Positions 16,363 through 25,313 of a stretch of DNA of 64,000 bases are shown in pieces. The position numbers and the translations under genes are program-made. Under the pieces are notes generated by a model. It saw only the letters and a program-made list of their open reading frames with translations. It was not told the DNA's origin and did not search any database. The DNA is from CAZLRH01 sp964562015. GTDB taxonomy: Bacteria > Verrucomicrobiota > Verrucomicrobiia > Opitutales > JABDGR01. Numbering within the stretch: the first letter of the stretch is position 1; every line of letters starts with the position of its first letter. The DNA lies in contig CAZLRH010000015.1 in the NCBI GenBank assembly GCA_964562015.1, forward strand, positions 10,925-74,924. The letters are read 5' to 3'.

Positions 16363-17105
16363 CGATTGTCATTCCCATGGCGGGTCGGGGCCAGCGCTTC
16401 GTGGAAGCGGGGTACCGGATGCCCAAAATGCTGATCGAGGCACACGGCAAATCGCTATTGCAGTGGAGTGTGGATTCGCTGCCGTGGGCCCAGTGTGACA
16501 AAATGATTTTTATCGGACTGGCCGAGCACGAGGCGGAACACGGGCTCGCCGCCCGCATTCGCGCTTGGTACGCGGGCGGACCGCAACTGGAGTTTGTTTT
16601 CCTGCCGGGCGTCACCGGCGGCCAGGCGCAGACAGTGCTGGCGGCCAGCGCCGCGATTCCACCCGAGCGGCCGCTCTTGATTTTCAATATCGATACCGCC
16701 TTTTACTCCCCCACGCTGGCTGCGGCCCTGGCCGCGCCCGGCCACGATGGCGTGCTCGGCGCGTTTGCCGATCAGGACCCGCGCTTCAGCTTCGCCGCCG
16801 TCGATGCCACGGGACGGGTGACCCGCGTCGCGGAAAAAGAGCCGATTTCCGCCCACGCGCTCACGGGACTCTATCACTTTTCGCGGGCCGCCGATTTTTT
16901 CCAAGCGGCCAACACTGCCATTGCAAACGATCAGCGCGTGAAGGGCGAATTCTATGTGGCCCCGTTGTACAATTCACTGATCGCCCAGGGCCGCCGCTTC
17001 ATCCTGGATCCGTGCAAGTCCCATTACATCCTCGGCACGCCGGTTGAATTGCAGGCCTTTTTGGCCCGACCCAGCAGTCAGGTGAAGCGCGATTTGTCGC
17101 CCTAA
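16359..17105 (+). CDS. Sugar/alditol-phosphate nucleotidyltransferase of a capsule-type locus
   Basis: A 248-residue protein from GTG 16359, overlapping the phosphatase stop by 4 bp. It opens with VIPMAGRGQRFVEAGYRMPKMLIEAHGKSLL broken here as the G-x-G-x-R signature plus the Pro-Lys pair, both intact. A later NID motif (LLIFNIDTAF) replaces the more common DGD/NCD. VAEKEPIS and HALTGLYHFSRAADF complete the fold of NTP:sugar-1-phosphate transferases. It would couple CTP, GTP or UTP to the product of the two upstream enzymes. The nucleotide preference is not visible in the sequence. Confidence 0.78.
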   Translation: MTIVIPMAGRGQRFVEAGYRMPKMLIEAHGKSLLQWSVDSLPWAQCDKMIFIGLAEHEAEHGLAARIRAWYAGGPQLEFVFLPGVTGGQAQTVLAASAAIPPERPLLIFNIDTAFYSPTLAAALAAPGHDGVLGAFADQDPRFSFAAVDATGRVTRVAEKEPISAHALTGLYHFSRAADFFQAANTAIANDQRVKGEFYVAPLYNSLIAQGRRFILDPCKSHYILGTPVELQAFLARPSSQVKRDLSP

Positions 17106-17125
17106 CGCGGAAATTTTCGCCCCGA

Positions 17126-18046
17126 ATGGTCCACGTGAAAAACGAAAATGCGCCGGGCGGTACGCGCCCTGAATTCTCGGTAGTCATTCCCACTTGCGGA
17201 CGACCGGAGGCGCTGGCCGCCTGCCTCGCGCGCCTGGCAAAGGGCGCGCAGACTTTTGCCGGTGACTATGAAGTGATCGTGTCGGACGATGCGCCGCCGC
17301 CCGGGGCGGTGGCGGAACTGGGAAAACTGTTTCCCTGGGTGCGGTGGGTGGAGGGCCCGCACCGCGGCCCGGCGGCGAACCGCAACCATGGGGCGCGCCA
17401 AGCCCGCGGCTTGTGGCTCGTCTTTACCGACGACGATTGTCTGCCCGACTTAAACTGGCTCGCAGCGTATGCCAAGGGCCGGCGGGAAAATCCCGCTGCC
17501 CGCGTGCTCGAAGGCCGCACGTATGCGGACCGCCCGCGGCGCTCGGACCGCGAGACCGCGCCGCTCAATGAAACGGGCGGCTGCCTGTGGTCGTGCAATT
17601 TCGCGATTGAAAACGCCCTCTTTCGCGAGCTCGGCGGCTTTGACGAACGCTTTCCCCACGCCACCATGGAGGACATGGATTTCGCCGAGCGCCTGCGCGA
17701 GGGCGGCTTGGCCTTTCCCTTCATTCCCGCCGCCGCCGTCTGCCATCCGTGGAAAATTTTCAATGGTCCGGCCGTCAGTGAAAAGCACGTCCCGGCGCTC
17801 TTGTATTTTCTACAATTACACCCGGCGCGCCGCCAGCACCATAGTCTTTTCCGCTATGCGCGCATGCTGGCGCGGGGCTTTTTGTGGGACTTGCCGCGGC
17901 TCGTGCTCATCGGAAAATGGGACCTGTTGCCCCAGTGCTGGCATTCGAACTGTGGCGTTTTTCATATTGTCTGCGGATTGCTCCGCCGGCCCAAAGCCAC
18001 CGCGGCGCGGCCCTCCGGGCCCACCCCGTGGCCGGCGTTGGAATAG
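17126..18046 (+). CDS. Family 2 glycosyltransferase
   Basis: A 306-residue protein from ATG 17126. GT2 motifs: FSVVIPTCGRPEALAACL at about residues 17-34, YEVIVSDDAPPPGA near 50-63, WLVFTDDDCLPDLNWL with the metal-binding DDD near 97-100, and MEDMDFAERLREGG near 182-195. The C-terminal part has a short hydrophobic patch. It follows the nucleotidyltransferase by 20 bp and could use its product, but nothing in the sequence proves this. Confidence 0.88.
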   Translation: MVHVKNENAPGGTRPEFSVVIPTCGRPEALAACLARLAKGAQTFAGDYEVIVSDDAPPPGAVAELGKLFPWVRWVEGPHRGPAANRNHGARQARGLWLVFTDDDCLPDLNWLAAYAKGRRENPAARVLEGRTYADRPRRSDRETAPLNETGGCLWSCNFAIENALFRELGGFDERFPHATMEDMDFAERLREGGLAFPFIPAAAVCHPWKIFNGPAVSEKHVPALLYFLQLHPARRQHHSLFRYARMLARGFLWDLPRLVLIGKWDLLPQCWHSNCGVFHIVCGLLRRPKATAARPSGPTPWPALE

Positions 18047-18076
18047 ATTGGGAAATTTTCAACTTTTGCCCTCTCT

Positions 18077-19114
18077 TTGATTTCTCCTGCTGACGTATCG
18101 GTGATCGTGCAAGGCCCCGTGGCGGCCGGCGGCGTGGACGTTCCGCACTCGACGACCGCCGTGCTGGCCAGTGTGCGCCGGGTTTTGCCGGCGGCGGAGA
18201 TCATTCTCTCGACTTGGCCCGGTCAAAATCTAGCCGGACTAGCGGCGGATGTCGTGGTGCAGCCCGCGGATCCCGGTCCGCAATTGCTCGATCCCACAGG
18301 CACGGTGGCCCGCAAATTCAGCAATCTCAATCGTCAGACGATATCCACGCTCGCGGGCCTGCGCGCGGCCCGCCGCCCTTGGGCAGTCAAACTGCGGAGC
18401 GACACTTTTCTCCGGCACGCCGGTTTTTTAGATTTTGCGAAGTCCGACCTTCCACGAAATCCACGGTGGCAGATATTTCAGGAACGCATCGTCGTCAGCG
18501 ATCTCGGCAGCCACGACCCGCGTTTTTGTCCCATGCTTTTTCATGTCTCCGACCTCTTCCACTTTGGGCGCCGGGAGGATCTTTTGCAGTTATGGGACAA
18601 TCCGCCCGCGCCGGAACCGGCCACCAGCCGGTATTTCGCAGACCGGTTGCCCCCGCCCATCGTGGTGTTTCCCGATTCCAAATTTGTGCGCTGGACCGCG
18701 GAGCAATACCTCTGGCTCACGTGCTTGCGCCGAAACGGCCGGCCGTATGAACTGTCCCACAGCACTGCTTCTTCGGTTCGCCTGGCGTGGGCTTCCGAGC
18801 AATTGTTCTTAAACAATTTCCGTCCGGCCGCGACAGTCGACCTTGGCATCGTCGCGCCGGCCCACTTGGAAGGTATCCGCGTCCTCGGCTTTCATTACAC
18901 GGCCGCGTCTTGGGCGCAGTATGCGCGCGCCTGCGCGACGCCCGCGGGGCGGCTGAAACACTTTGCCCAATTTGTCCCGGCGGTGCTCAAGAGCCGCCTG
19001 CGCGCCCGCTGGCGCACGTACGCGGACCGCCATCCCGATGAGCGGGTGGTAAAACTGATGCGACGCAGGGCCTTTGAGAAAATTCGCCAACAGCGCGGAG
19101 AACGTGCACCCTAA
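18077..19114 (+). CDS. WavE-family lipopolysaccharide synthesis glycosyltransferase
   Basis: A 345-residue protein starting at TTG 18077. It begins with SVIVQGPVAAGG, then EIILSTWPGQNLAGL and RKFSNLNRQTISTLAGLRAA, and the block WAVKLRSDTFLRHAGFLDF. RIVVSDLG, DLFHFGRREDLLQLW and EQYLWLTCLRRNG follow. This set is characteristic of WavE proteins, first described in the Vibrio cholerae LPS core locus. The biochemical reaction is not well defined in the family, but a glycosyltransferase role is assumed. The start codon is weak, and no better in-frame start is visible nearby. Confidence 0.8.
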   Translation: MISPADVSVIVQGPVAAGGVDVPHSTTAVLASVRRVLPAAEIILSTWPGQNLAGLAADVVVQPADPGPQLLDPTGTVARKFSNLNRQTISTLAGLRAARRPWAVKLRSDTFLRHAGFLDFAKSDLPRNPRWQIFQERIVVSDLGSHDPRFCPMLFHVSDLFHFGRREDLLQLWDNPPAPEPATSRYFADRLPPPIVVFPDSKFVRWTAEQYLWLTCLRRNGRPYELSHSTASSVRLAWASEQLFLNNFRPAATVDLGIVAPAHLEGIRVLGFHYTAASWAQYARACATPAGRLKHFAQFVPAVLKSRLRARWRTYADRHPDERVVKLMRRRAFEKIRQQRGERAP

Positions 19115-19158
19115 ATCCCGCGTTCTCGACGCATTAGTACTTAAAGATCACTGAAATC

Positions 19159-20409
19159 ATGGCCAATAACCATAGAATCTCCCTCAATTATCTTGATGGC
19201 ATCCGAGGACTTGCAGCGCTGTATGTCGCGCTCGGCCATCTTGGGATTGCAACGAGGGATTTGGTAGTCACCCAAAATGGCGCCGGAATTTTTTCACAGG
19301 TGCTGCGTGGATTGACGTTTGGCCGCTATGCCGTGGCCATTTTCATCGTGCTCTCAGGGTATTGCCTTATGATGCCCGTGTCGCGCACACCTGACCTGCA
19401 TTTACGCGGCGGAGGTTGGGCGTTTATGGTGCGGCGCGCACGAAGGATTTTGCCCCCCTATTATGCAGCGCTAATAATCTCCCTGGCACTGATTGCCCTT
19501 GTTCCTCTCTTGCAACAACCGACTACCTTGATGTGGGATGCCGAATTGCCCGCCTTTGGCATCGGTTCTGTTCTATCGCACGTCGCTCTAATTCACAACC
19601 TGAACGAAAATTGGATCTTCAAAATAAATTCCCCGCTCTGGTCCGTTGCCACTGAATGGCAGATCTATTTTTTGCTTCCCTTGGTCTTCCTTCCTTTATG
19701 CCGCCGGTGGGGAATGCTGCCAGTACTGGCGGTTGGCCTGGTATTTATTTTTGTGCCCGTTTTTGTGCCAGGATTGTATCCCGCCTCTTGGTGGTATGTG
19801 GCTCTTTTCATTTTTGGGATGATCGCAGCCCAGATCAATTTTTCAAATGAGGCGATCTATCTATACATTCGGCGCAGGGTGCCAGTTGCTGAAATTGCGG
19901 TTACCATGTTGATCGCGTCGCTGGCCCTAAACGGCACCGTCTGGCTGCATGAACGGTCGTCGCTAAAATCAGAACTATGGATGGGTTTATTCGCGGCCTG
20001 CTGGATCACGGCTAGCACGCAGAGCCTCTTGGAGAATCGGCGCAATCTCCCGCGCCTGTCGGTTGCATTTTTCTCCGCTACGCCCTTGCTGTCGCTCGGA
20101 GCGATGTCGTACAGCGTGTACTTGCTGCACCAGCCCGTGCTCTCGATTATGGCCGGCCTGATCTATCCGCGCGCACAATCAGTCGGGGTTGCTTTTGGCG
20201 TCACCGTGTTCGCCGGAGTTCCAGTGATGCTGGCGGTTTGTTACCTCTTTCATCGGATTTTCGAGCGGCCCTTCTTGTCCTATCGCCCGAGACAGGAGGA
20301 CTCATTTCCTGACTGTGTGAAGATCGTCCCTCGAGGAATAGAAAATCTTCAATTGGCCCTTCCCGGTCCGGCCCCCCTGTGCCTGAGTACTCCCGAGCAA
20401 AATCCCTAA
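19159..20409 (+). CDS. Acyltransferase family 3 membrane protein (OafA/YrhL-like)
   Basis: Predicted polytopic membrane O-acyltransferase that would acetylate the polysaccharide. The 416-residue protein starts at ATG 19159. The family opening is YLDGIRGLAALYVALGHLG with the conserved histidine near residue 29, followed by GRYAVAIFIVLSGYCLMMP (the F-x-x-S-G-Y/F motif) and RRARRILPPYY. About ten hydrophobic segments follow. Base composition is somewhat less GC-rich than the flanking glycosyltransferase genes, suggesting an added module. No SGNH domain is fused at the C terminus. Confidence 0.92.
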   Translation: MANNHRISLNYLDGIRGLAALYVALGHLGIATRDLVVTQNGAGIFSQVLRGLTFGRYAVAIFIVLSGYCLMMPVSRTPDLHLRGGGWAFMVRRARRILPPYYAALIISLALIALVPLLQQPTTLMWDAELPAFGIGSVLSHVALIHNLNENWIFKINSPLWSVATEWQIYFLLPLVFLPLCRRWGMLPVLAVGLVFIFVPVFVPGLYPASWWYVALFIFGMIAAQINFSNEAIYLYIRRRVPVAEIAVTMLIASLALNGTVWLHERSSLKSELWMGLFAACWITASTQSLLENRRNLPRLSVAFFSATPLLSLGAMSYSVYLLHQPVLSIMAGLIYPRAQSVGVAFGVTVFAGVPVMLAVCYLFHRIFERPFLSYRPRQEDSFPDCVKIVPRGIENLQLALPGPAPLCLSTPEQNP

Positions 20410-20670
20410 GTGCGCTCCCACAACCGTTGGAACAATGGAAAAATACCAATCCAATCAGCCCAGGCCTGAGGACTATGGTGGACCTTTCTCCAAGCACAAA
20501 AAACGCAAGGTGCGAGCGGAGTAATTCTGAGCAGCCATTTGCGCTTCTGGCAGATTCCTCGGCCAGCCGCGTAGGGCCGGGGGGGCATGATTCGGCGCCC
20601 ATTTCCCTGCAGTTAAAGAACGCGCAAGTCGCCCGCGGGCGGGTCGCGAACGAATATTGAATTTCTCCCC
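20410..20670. other. 261-bp gap in the glycosyltransferase series, no gene recognised
   Basis: No convincing coding frame, RNA gene or terminator was seen. A short open frame on the plus strand lacks protein-like composition. The next gene starts with its own ATG, so this gap may hold an internal promoter for the 20671 gene and those after it, but no clear promoter elements were found. Confidence 0.4.
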
Positions 20671-21918
20671 ATGAACGTTCTCTTTGAAGCCTCGTGGCTT
20701 GGCGTCGGATACAAGACACCGTCGGCGATGCGCGGGATTTTTCGGGTGATTAGCGAGGTGTTGCGACACTCCGCCCAGGAACCCTCCCTGCTGGTCTCGG
20801 CGTGTGCGGACACGAATGCGATGGCCGACTATTGGGGGCGTGTGGCGGTCAAGGAAATGCATTTGCTGCCCGACGAGCGGTGGGTTTCCACGTGGCGGCA
20901 CGTGCTGCCCGCTGTGCTATTGACACCCAATCAGGGCTTGCCGTCCGTCTCCTGGTCACGCCGGATCTTTAGAAAAATGGCGACCAAAACCAGTTGGCGC
21001 GCCCCGGCCAAAGGTGAATGGGACATTTTTCACTCCCTGTTTTATCCGCTTGGACATCGGTCCGCCCATCAGGCCAGGGCCAGGTTCCTCATGATTTACG
21101 ATCTGCTACCGATTAAATTCCCCGAGTTTTATGGAGCCTCGGCCCATTATATGAGGGAAACTCACGCGAGAATTGCGCAAAGCCCGGATCCGGAGAAGGA
21201 TTGGGTCACTTGCATTTCAGCCTCCGCCAAGGCCGATTTGTGCGAATTTACCGGGATCGCGGCGGAGCGGGTATTTGTCACTCCGCTGGCGGCGGGGCCG
21301 GAATTTTTTTCCGTCCAAGACCCCGAGAAAATTCGCGCGGTCCGGCGGAAGTACCAAATACCGCCCGCGCCTTATATTCTCAGTCTGTGTGCCCTGGCGG
21401 CCAACAAGAATCTGGCGCATTTGATCCGAAGTTTTGTGCGCTTGCTCATGGAAACAAAGAACGAGGACTGGCACTTGGTCCTGGCGGGTGAACACGGCAG
21501 CGAGATTGACCGCCTGTTGGCGGAAATCAAACTGGCGGAGGGTTATCGCCACCGGATTCTTTGTCCCGGGCATATCGCTGACGAAGACCTCGCGGCGCTT
21601 TATTCAGGGGCGGAAGTCTTCGTTTTCCCGTCGCTTTATGAGGGTTTCGGGCTGCCCCCACTGGAGGCCATGCAGTGTGGGTTGCCGGTCATCACTTCAA
21701 ACACCAGCTCGCTGCCCGAGGTGGTGGGCGACGCCGGCATGATGGTCTCGCCCACCGACACGGATGCGCTTTGCGCGGCCATGCTGCGCGTGCTGGAAGA
21801 CGCTCGATTGCGTCAGGAGATGAGAGGCCGCGGCTTGCTGCGGGCGGCGCAATTTTCATGGCCCAACACGGTGGCGGCTTTGACTGAAGCCTATAGAACC
21901 GCGCTGGCGCAAAATTGA
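20671..21918 (+). CDS. Family 4 glycosyltransferase
   Basis: A 415-residue GT-B protein from ATG 20671. The N-terminal domain contains the acceptor-side block FLMIYDLLPIKFPEFYG. The C-terminal domain has PYILSLCALAANKNLAHLI, LVLAGEHG, HIADEDLAALYSGAEVFVFPS and LYEGFGLPPLEAMQCGLPVITSN, the last with the E-x7-E donor motif and the usual phosphate-binding glycine. SLPEVVGDAGMMVSPTD follows. This is a textbook GT4 (mannosyltransferase-like) arrangement. Sugar and acceptor are unknown. Confidence 0.92.
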   Translation: MNVLFEASWLGVGYKTPSAMRGIFRVISEVLRHSAQEPSLLVSACADTNAMADYWGRVAVKEMHLLPDERWVSTWRHVLPAVLLTPNQGLPSVSWSRRIFRKMATKTSWRAPAKGEWDIFHSLFYPLGHRSAHQARARFLMIYDLLPIKFPEFYGASAHYMRETHARIAQSPDPEKDWVTCISASAKADLCEFTGIAAERVFVTPLAAGPEFFSVQDPEKIRAVRRKYQIPPAPYILSLCALAANKNLAHLIRSFVRLLMETKNEDWHLVLAGEHGSEIDRLLAEIKLAEGYRHRILCPGHIADEDLAALYSGAEVFVFPSLYEGFGLPPLEAMQCGLPVITSNTSSLPEVVGDAGMMVSPTDTDALCAAMLRVLEDARLRQEMRGRGLLRAAQFSWPNTVAALTEAYRTALAQN

Positions 21919-22126
21919 GTATCACTTTTTACGGACGTCCCCTTCTCATCTGCACGCGGGTTCCCCTTGGTGGAAGCCAACGCTGGACACAAGATTTTCC
22001 TTTTCAAAGTACTTTTCCCATTCCCGCGATTCGCCTCACGGACAGGACGCCCTGGGCCCCATGCACCATCCGCATGGTCTTCACCTCTAATTTTACGCCT
22101 GCCTGGGCGCGAGATTTTTCGCGAAC

Positions 22127-23350
22127 GTGCCGTCGAAGCATCAATCCTTATCCCTTCCGCTCTTGGCTGAAACAAAGATAGCTACTGCGCCTGCGCCCTT
22201 CGATGTCGATGGCCGGCATTTGAATTATCCCGGCACGGGGCTGGCGATGGTCACGGCGGAGCTTATTCGCGCGCTGGCGGCGGAGCCCGCAGGCCGCGGC
22301 GTGCGCGTTTTTCTGGAAAAGGACAGCTTGCACAACCTGGCGCAGCACGAGCTGCAGCATTTGCCGGGAGAATGGGTCGTGGTGCCCCATCACAGCCGAA
22401 GCCCGGATTATGTGGACCGGTGGTATTGGAGTCGCGCTGTGCTGGCCGCCCAAGGACGCGACCGCCGGCCGCTGTTCATTCCCTACCTTTACAACTACGG
22501 CCGGCTCGACGCGAATCTCGTGCTGATTCCCGATCTGGTCTATCGGCAAGTGCCCGACTATGGTGGCGCGGCGCCGAACCAACCGTGGTGGAGCCGGCGC
22601 GGGCGGCTGCCGTTTCGTCCGCTCGTGCGCAAGTGGGAGGAACGCCGGGCGGCGCGTGCGGGCCAGGTGGTGGTGTATTCGCGTTACGTGGGTGAGGAGG
22701 TGACGCGGTATTTGCAGGTGCCGCCGGAGCAGCAATTGCTCATTCCTTGCGGACCTCCGCATTGGCTCACGCAACCGGCGGATAAATCGGCGTTGCCGCC
22801 GGGATTGCCGGCTCGTTTTGTGCTCTATTGCGGCGGTTATGCGGTGCGCAAAAACGTGCCGCTGCTCTTGCGCGCCTGCCAGCGGGCCGCGCAGGCGGAA
22901 TCGGATTTTCGCTGCGTGTTCGTCGGTTTGGAAAAAATCTTTCCCGAGGCCCTGGATAATTTTCGCTTCGATATTGCGCCGGGCGTGGTGAGTCTGCCCG
23001 CCGTCGACCACCCCACCCTCGCGGCCCTTTATCGGGCGTGCGCGTTTGTCGTGTATCCCAGCCGGGCCGAGGGCTTTGGGTTGCCGGTCATCGAGGCGGC
23101 GGCCTGCGGAAAAATTTGTCTGTGCGGAGACAACACCAGCTTGCGCGAAGTCCAGCCGGAGGCGCGATTCCGGCTGCCCGATGACAACGAAGATGCCTGG
23201 ACGGCGGCGCTCTTGGAACGCTGGCGGGATGTCGCGGGCACTGCCGCCGCCGGCGAAAGCGCCAAATCTTGGGCGGCCAATTATACTTGGACCGAAGCCG
23301 CCCAACGGCTGCTGGCCGCGGCGCAAAAAATGCCGCGCCCAAAACTTTGA
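22127..23350 (+). CDS. Family 4 glycosyltransferase
   Basis: A 407-residue GT-B protein. GTG 22127 is the first usable start; an in-frame stop lies about 40 bp upstream. GRHLNYPGTGLAMVTAELI near residues 29-47 is the glycine-rich N-terminal loop. The donor half has RFVLYCGGYAVRKNVPLLL, LYRACAFVVYPSRAEGFGLP with VIEAAACGKICLCG. These are GT4 features. The 208 bp before it show no second gene that I trust. Confidence 0.88.
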   Translation: MPSKHQSLSLPLLAETKIATAPAPFDVDGRHLNYPGTGLAMVTAELIRALAAEPAGRGVRVFLEKDSLHNLAQHELQHLPGEWVVVPHHSRSPDYVDRWYWSRAVLAAQGRDRRPLFIPYLYNYGRLDANLVLIPDLVYRQVPDYGGAAPNQPWWSRRGRLPFRPLVRKWEERRAARAGQVVVYSRYVGEEVTRYLQVPPEQQLLIPCGPPHWLTQPADKSALPPGLPARFVLYCGGYAVRKNVPLLLRACQRAAQAESDFRCVFVGLEKIFPEALDNFRFDIAPGVVSLPAVDHPTLAALYRACAFVVYPSRAEGFGLPVIEAAACGKICLCGDNTSLREVQPEARFRLPDDNEDAWTAALLERWRDVAGTAAAGESAKSWAANYTWTEAAQRLLAAAQKMPRPKL

Positions 23351-23420
23351 TCACGCCCTAGCTTTCATACTGGCTGACGACGATAGGTGCCTGGGGGATG
23401 AGCGCAGTGAAACATTCAGC

Positions 23421-24152
23421 ATGAGAGAATTTCTCAAATCGATTCCGTTCGTGCAGCCGGTGGTCTGGACGATGCGGGAGCACTATCGCCGGTGGAGGAA
23501 TGATCTCAGCCGGCGCCTCATCCAGGCGCTTGGCTCCCGCGAAAATGTGTTCGTGGTGCAAATCGGTGCGAACGACGGCTCGACCGGCGACCCCATTCAC
23601 CCATTGCTGACACAGAAAAAATCCTGGCGCGCGCTGCTGGTCGAGCCCGTGCCATTTTTGTTTGAGCGTTTGCAAAGGAATTACCCGGAGGCCGGGCGCT
23701 TCCAATTTGAAAATGTGGCGATCGGCCGCACGGTGGGCCACAGCACATTCTATTATGTGACCGCAGAGGCCAAGGCCGCTCTGCCTGATTTACCCGTTTG
23801 GTATGAGCAACTGGGATCCTTTGACCGGGCGCACATCATCCGCCATCTGGGGGCAGCCATCGAACCCTTTATCATTGCGGCGAAAATTCCCACGGCCCCG
23901 CTGGACGTGTTGTTGCAGCGGAATGCGGTGACAAAAATCGACCTGCTGCATATCGACACCGAGGGTTACGATTGGGAAATCCTGCGGCAGTTGGACCTCC
24001 AGAAATTCCGGCCAACTGTTATCCTATTTGAACATCGGCACCTACCTGAGGAATTGATCAAGAAGGCGTGGGCCTTTTTAAGCAAAGATTACACCATTGT
24101 CGACACCCGCGGTGACAGCTTTTGCCAGCGAAAGCGTTCGGTGGAAAAATAA
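23421..24152 (+). CDS. FkbM-family methyltransferase (third copy)
   Basis: A 243-residue protein from ATG 23421. The SAM motif is FVVQIGANDGSTGDPIHPLL at about residues 44-63. Conserved ALLVEPVPFLFERLQRNY follows. The FkbM block is KIDLLHIDTEGYDWEILRQL near 173-192, then PTVILFEHRHL. The variant IGANDG/EGYDWE places it in the subgroup often found in LPS and capsule loci. It overlaps no neighbour; the next gene begins 11 bp later. Confidence 0.87.
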   Translation: MREFLKSIPFVQPVVWTMREHYRRWRNDLSRRLIQALGSRENVFVVQIGANDGSTGDPIHPLLTQKKSWRALLVEPVPFLFERLQRNYPEAGRFQFENVAIGRTVGHSTFYYVTAEAKAALPDLPVWYEQLGSFDRAHIIRHLGAAIEPFIIAAKIPTAPLDVLLQRNAVTKIDLLHIDTEGYDWEILRQLDLQKFRPTVILFEHRHLPEELIKKAWAFLSKDYTIVDTRGDSFCQRKRSVEK

Positions 24153-24163
24153 TTGGAAATTTC

Positions 24164-25288
24164 ATGTCCTGGCGTCGTAATTGCCTGGAGACTTTAGTGC
24201 GCGGCGCATCCTGGCTCAGCGGATGGGGCGGACGCCGCGCCACGCAGCCGCCACAATCGATTTTTGTCCTGCGTAATAACGACATCGGCGACCTTTTGGT
24301 GGTGACACCTTTGTTTGAGGCCTTGAAAAGAACTTTTCCCGCCGCGCGAATTATTGCCGGCATCGGACGATGGAATTTCCCCGTGTTGGAACAAAATCCC
24401 TGGGTGGACCAAGTGCTCGAAATCAATGCGCCCTGGCACAACAAGCAGGTTTGTCTCTACCCGAATAATTCCGGCCGCGGCCTCGCCCATTCGATGAGTT
24501 ATATTCTGCGTTCGCCGGAGGTGGCGAATCTCGCGCGCCTTCATTGCGATACCGGCATCGACGTGCTCGGAAGTCCGGAAGGCTCGCTGCTGCTGTTGCG
24601 CGCCGACATTCCGCTGCGTCTCGGCGTGAAAGGTTATGCGGGCGGCGATGCCGCAGCGCAAAAATGCGTGACCTATAATCCCTCGGAGCACGTTGGCCGC
24701 TCGGCCCTTCGATTTGCAGAACTGCTCGGAACGAACACGTTGCCGGAATGCCGCCCGCAGTTATTCATGGCCGAAACCGAGCGGGAAGCGGCGGAACAAG
24801 TCTGGCGCAATCTTCGCGGGGAAAACGGGGACAAAGGCCGACGGCGGCTGGTGGTGGCGCCGGGCGGAGGGTTTGCGGAAAAATGTTGGCCGCTCGACGC
24901 TTTTGCAGAATTAGTTCGCCAATTGCCTGCGGGCACCGGATGGAAGGTGATCGTGGTCGGCGGCCCGGGCGACAAGTCGGCGGGCGATCAATTGGCCGCG
25001 GGCGCGCATGGGGTTTTAAATTTGGCCGGTAAACTCAACTTGCGGCAGACCTTCGCATTAATGGCCCAAGGCGACCTCGCTGTATGCAACTCGAGCATGG
25101 TGATGCATGTGGCAGCTGCTTTCAAAAAGCCCGCGCTGGTGTTGCTCGGGAAAAGTTTTCGGTCCGCCAAAGACCACGCAGCCCAGTGGGGCTACCCTGA
25201 ACAGACAATTCTGGGCCGGGAAGGCGAACGACAAGGAATTGCGACGGTGGACGAAGCCATGGCCGCGCTGAAACTCTTGGCCGATTAA
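24164..25288 (+). CDS. Family 9 glycosyltransferase (ADP-heptose:LPS heptosyltransferase-like)
   Basis: A 374-residue protein from ATG 24164; an upstream in-frame start at 24122 would overlap the methyltransferase gene. The N-terminal block is IFVLRNNDIGDLLVVTPLF followed by LKRTFPAARI, characteristic of GT9. The C-terminal half has RLVVAPGGGFAEKCWPLDAF and LNLAGKLNLRQTFALMAQGD with the conserved N-S-x-x-M-H (CNSSMVMHVAAA). Enzymes of the family add heptose or related sugars to LPS core. Whether it acts on core or on the exported polymer is not clear. Confidence 0.9.
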   Translation: MSWRRNCLETLVRGASWLSGWGGRRATQPPQSIFVLRNNDIGDLLVVTPLFEALKRTFPAARIIAGIGRWNFPVLEQNPWVDQVLEINAPWHNKQVCLYPNNSGRGLAHSMSYILRSPEVANLARLHCDTGIDVLGSPEGSLLLLRADIPLRLGVKGYAGGDAAAQKCVTYNPSEHVGRSALRFAELLGTNTLPECRPQLFMAETEREAAEQVWRNLRGENGDKGRRRLVVAPGGGFAEKCWPLDAFAELVRQLPAGTGWKVIVVGGPGDKSAGDQLAAGAHGVLNLAGKLNLRQTFALMAQGDLAVCNSSMVMHVAAAFKKPALVLLGKSFRSAKDHAAQWGYPEQTILGREGERQGIATVDEAMAALKLLAD

Positions 25289-25313
25289 CTGCGCTTTTTT
25301 TACGAAACAGCCA

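Noticed and set aside
22127..24152. Coding overlap by extending the FkbM gene upstream into the GT4 gene
   Set aside because: The open frame extends back to 23046, but homology-like sequence begins at ATG 23421. The upstream part is a shadow of the GT4 gene.
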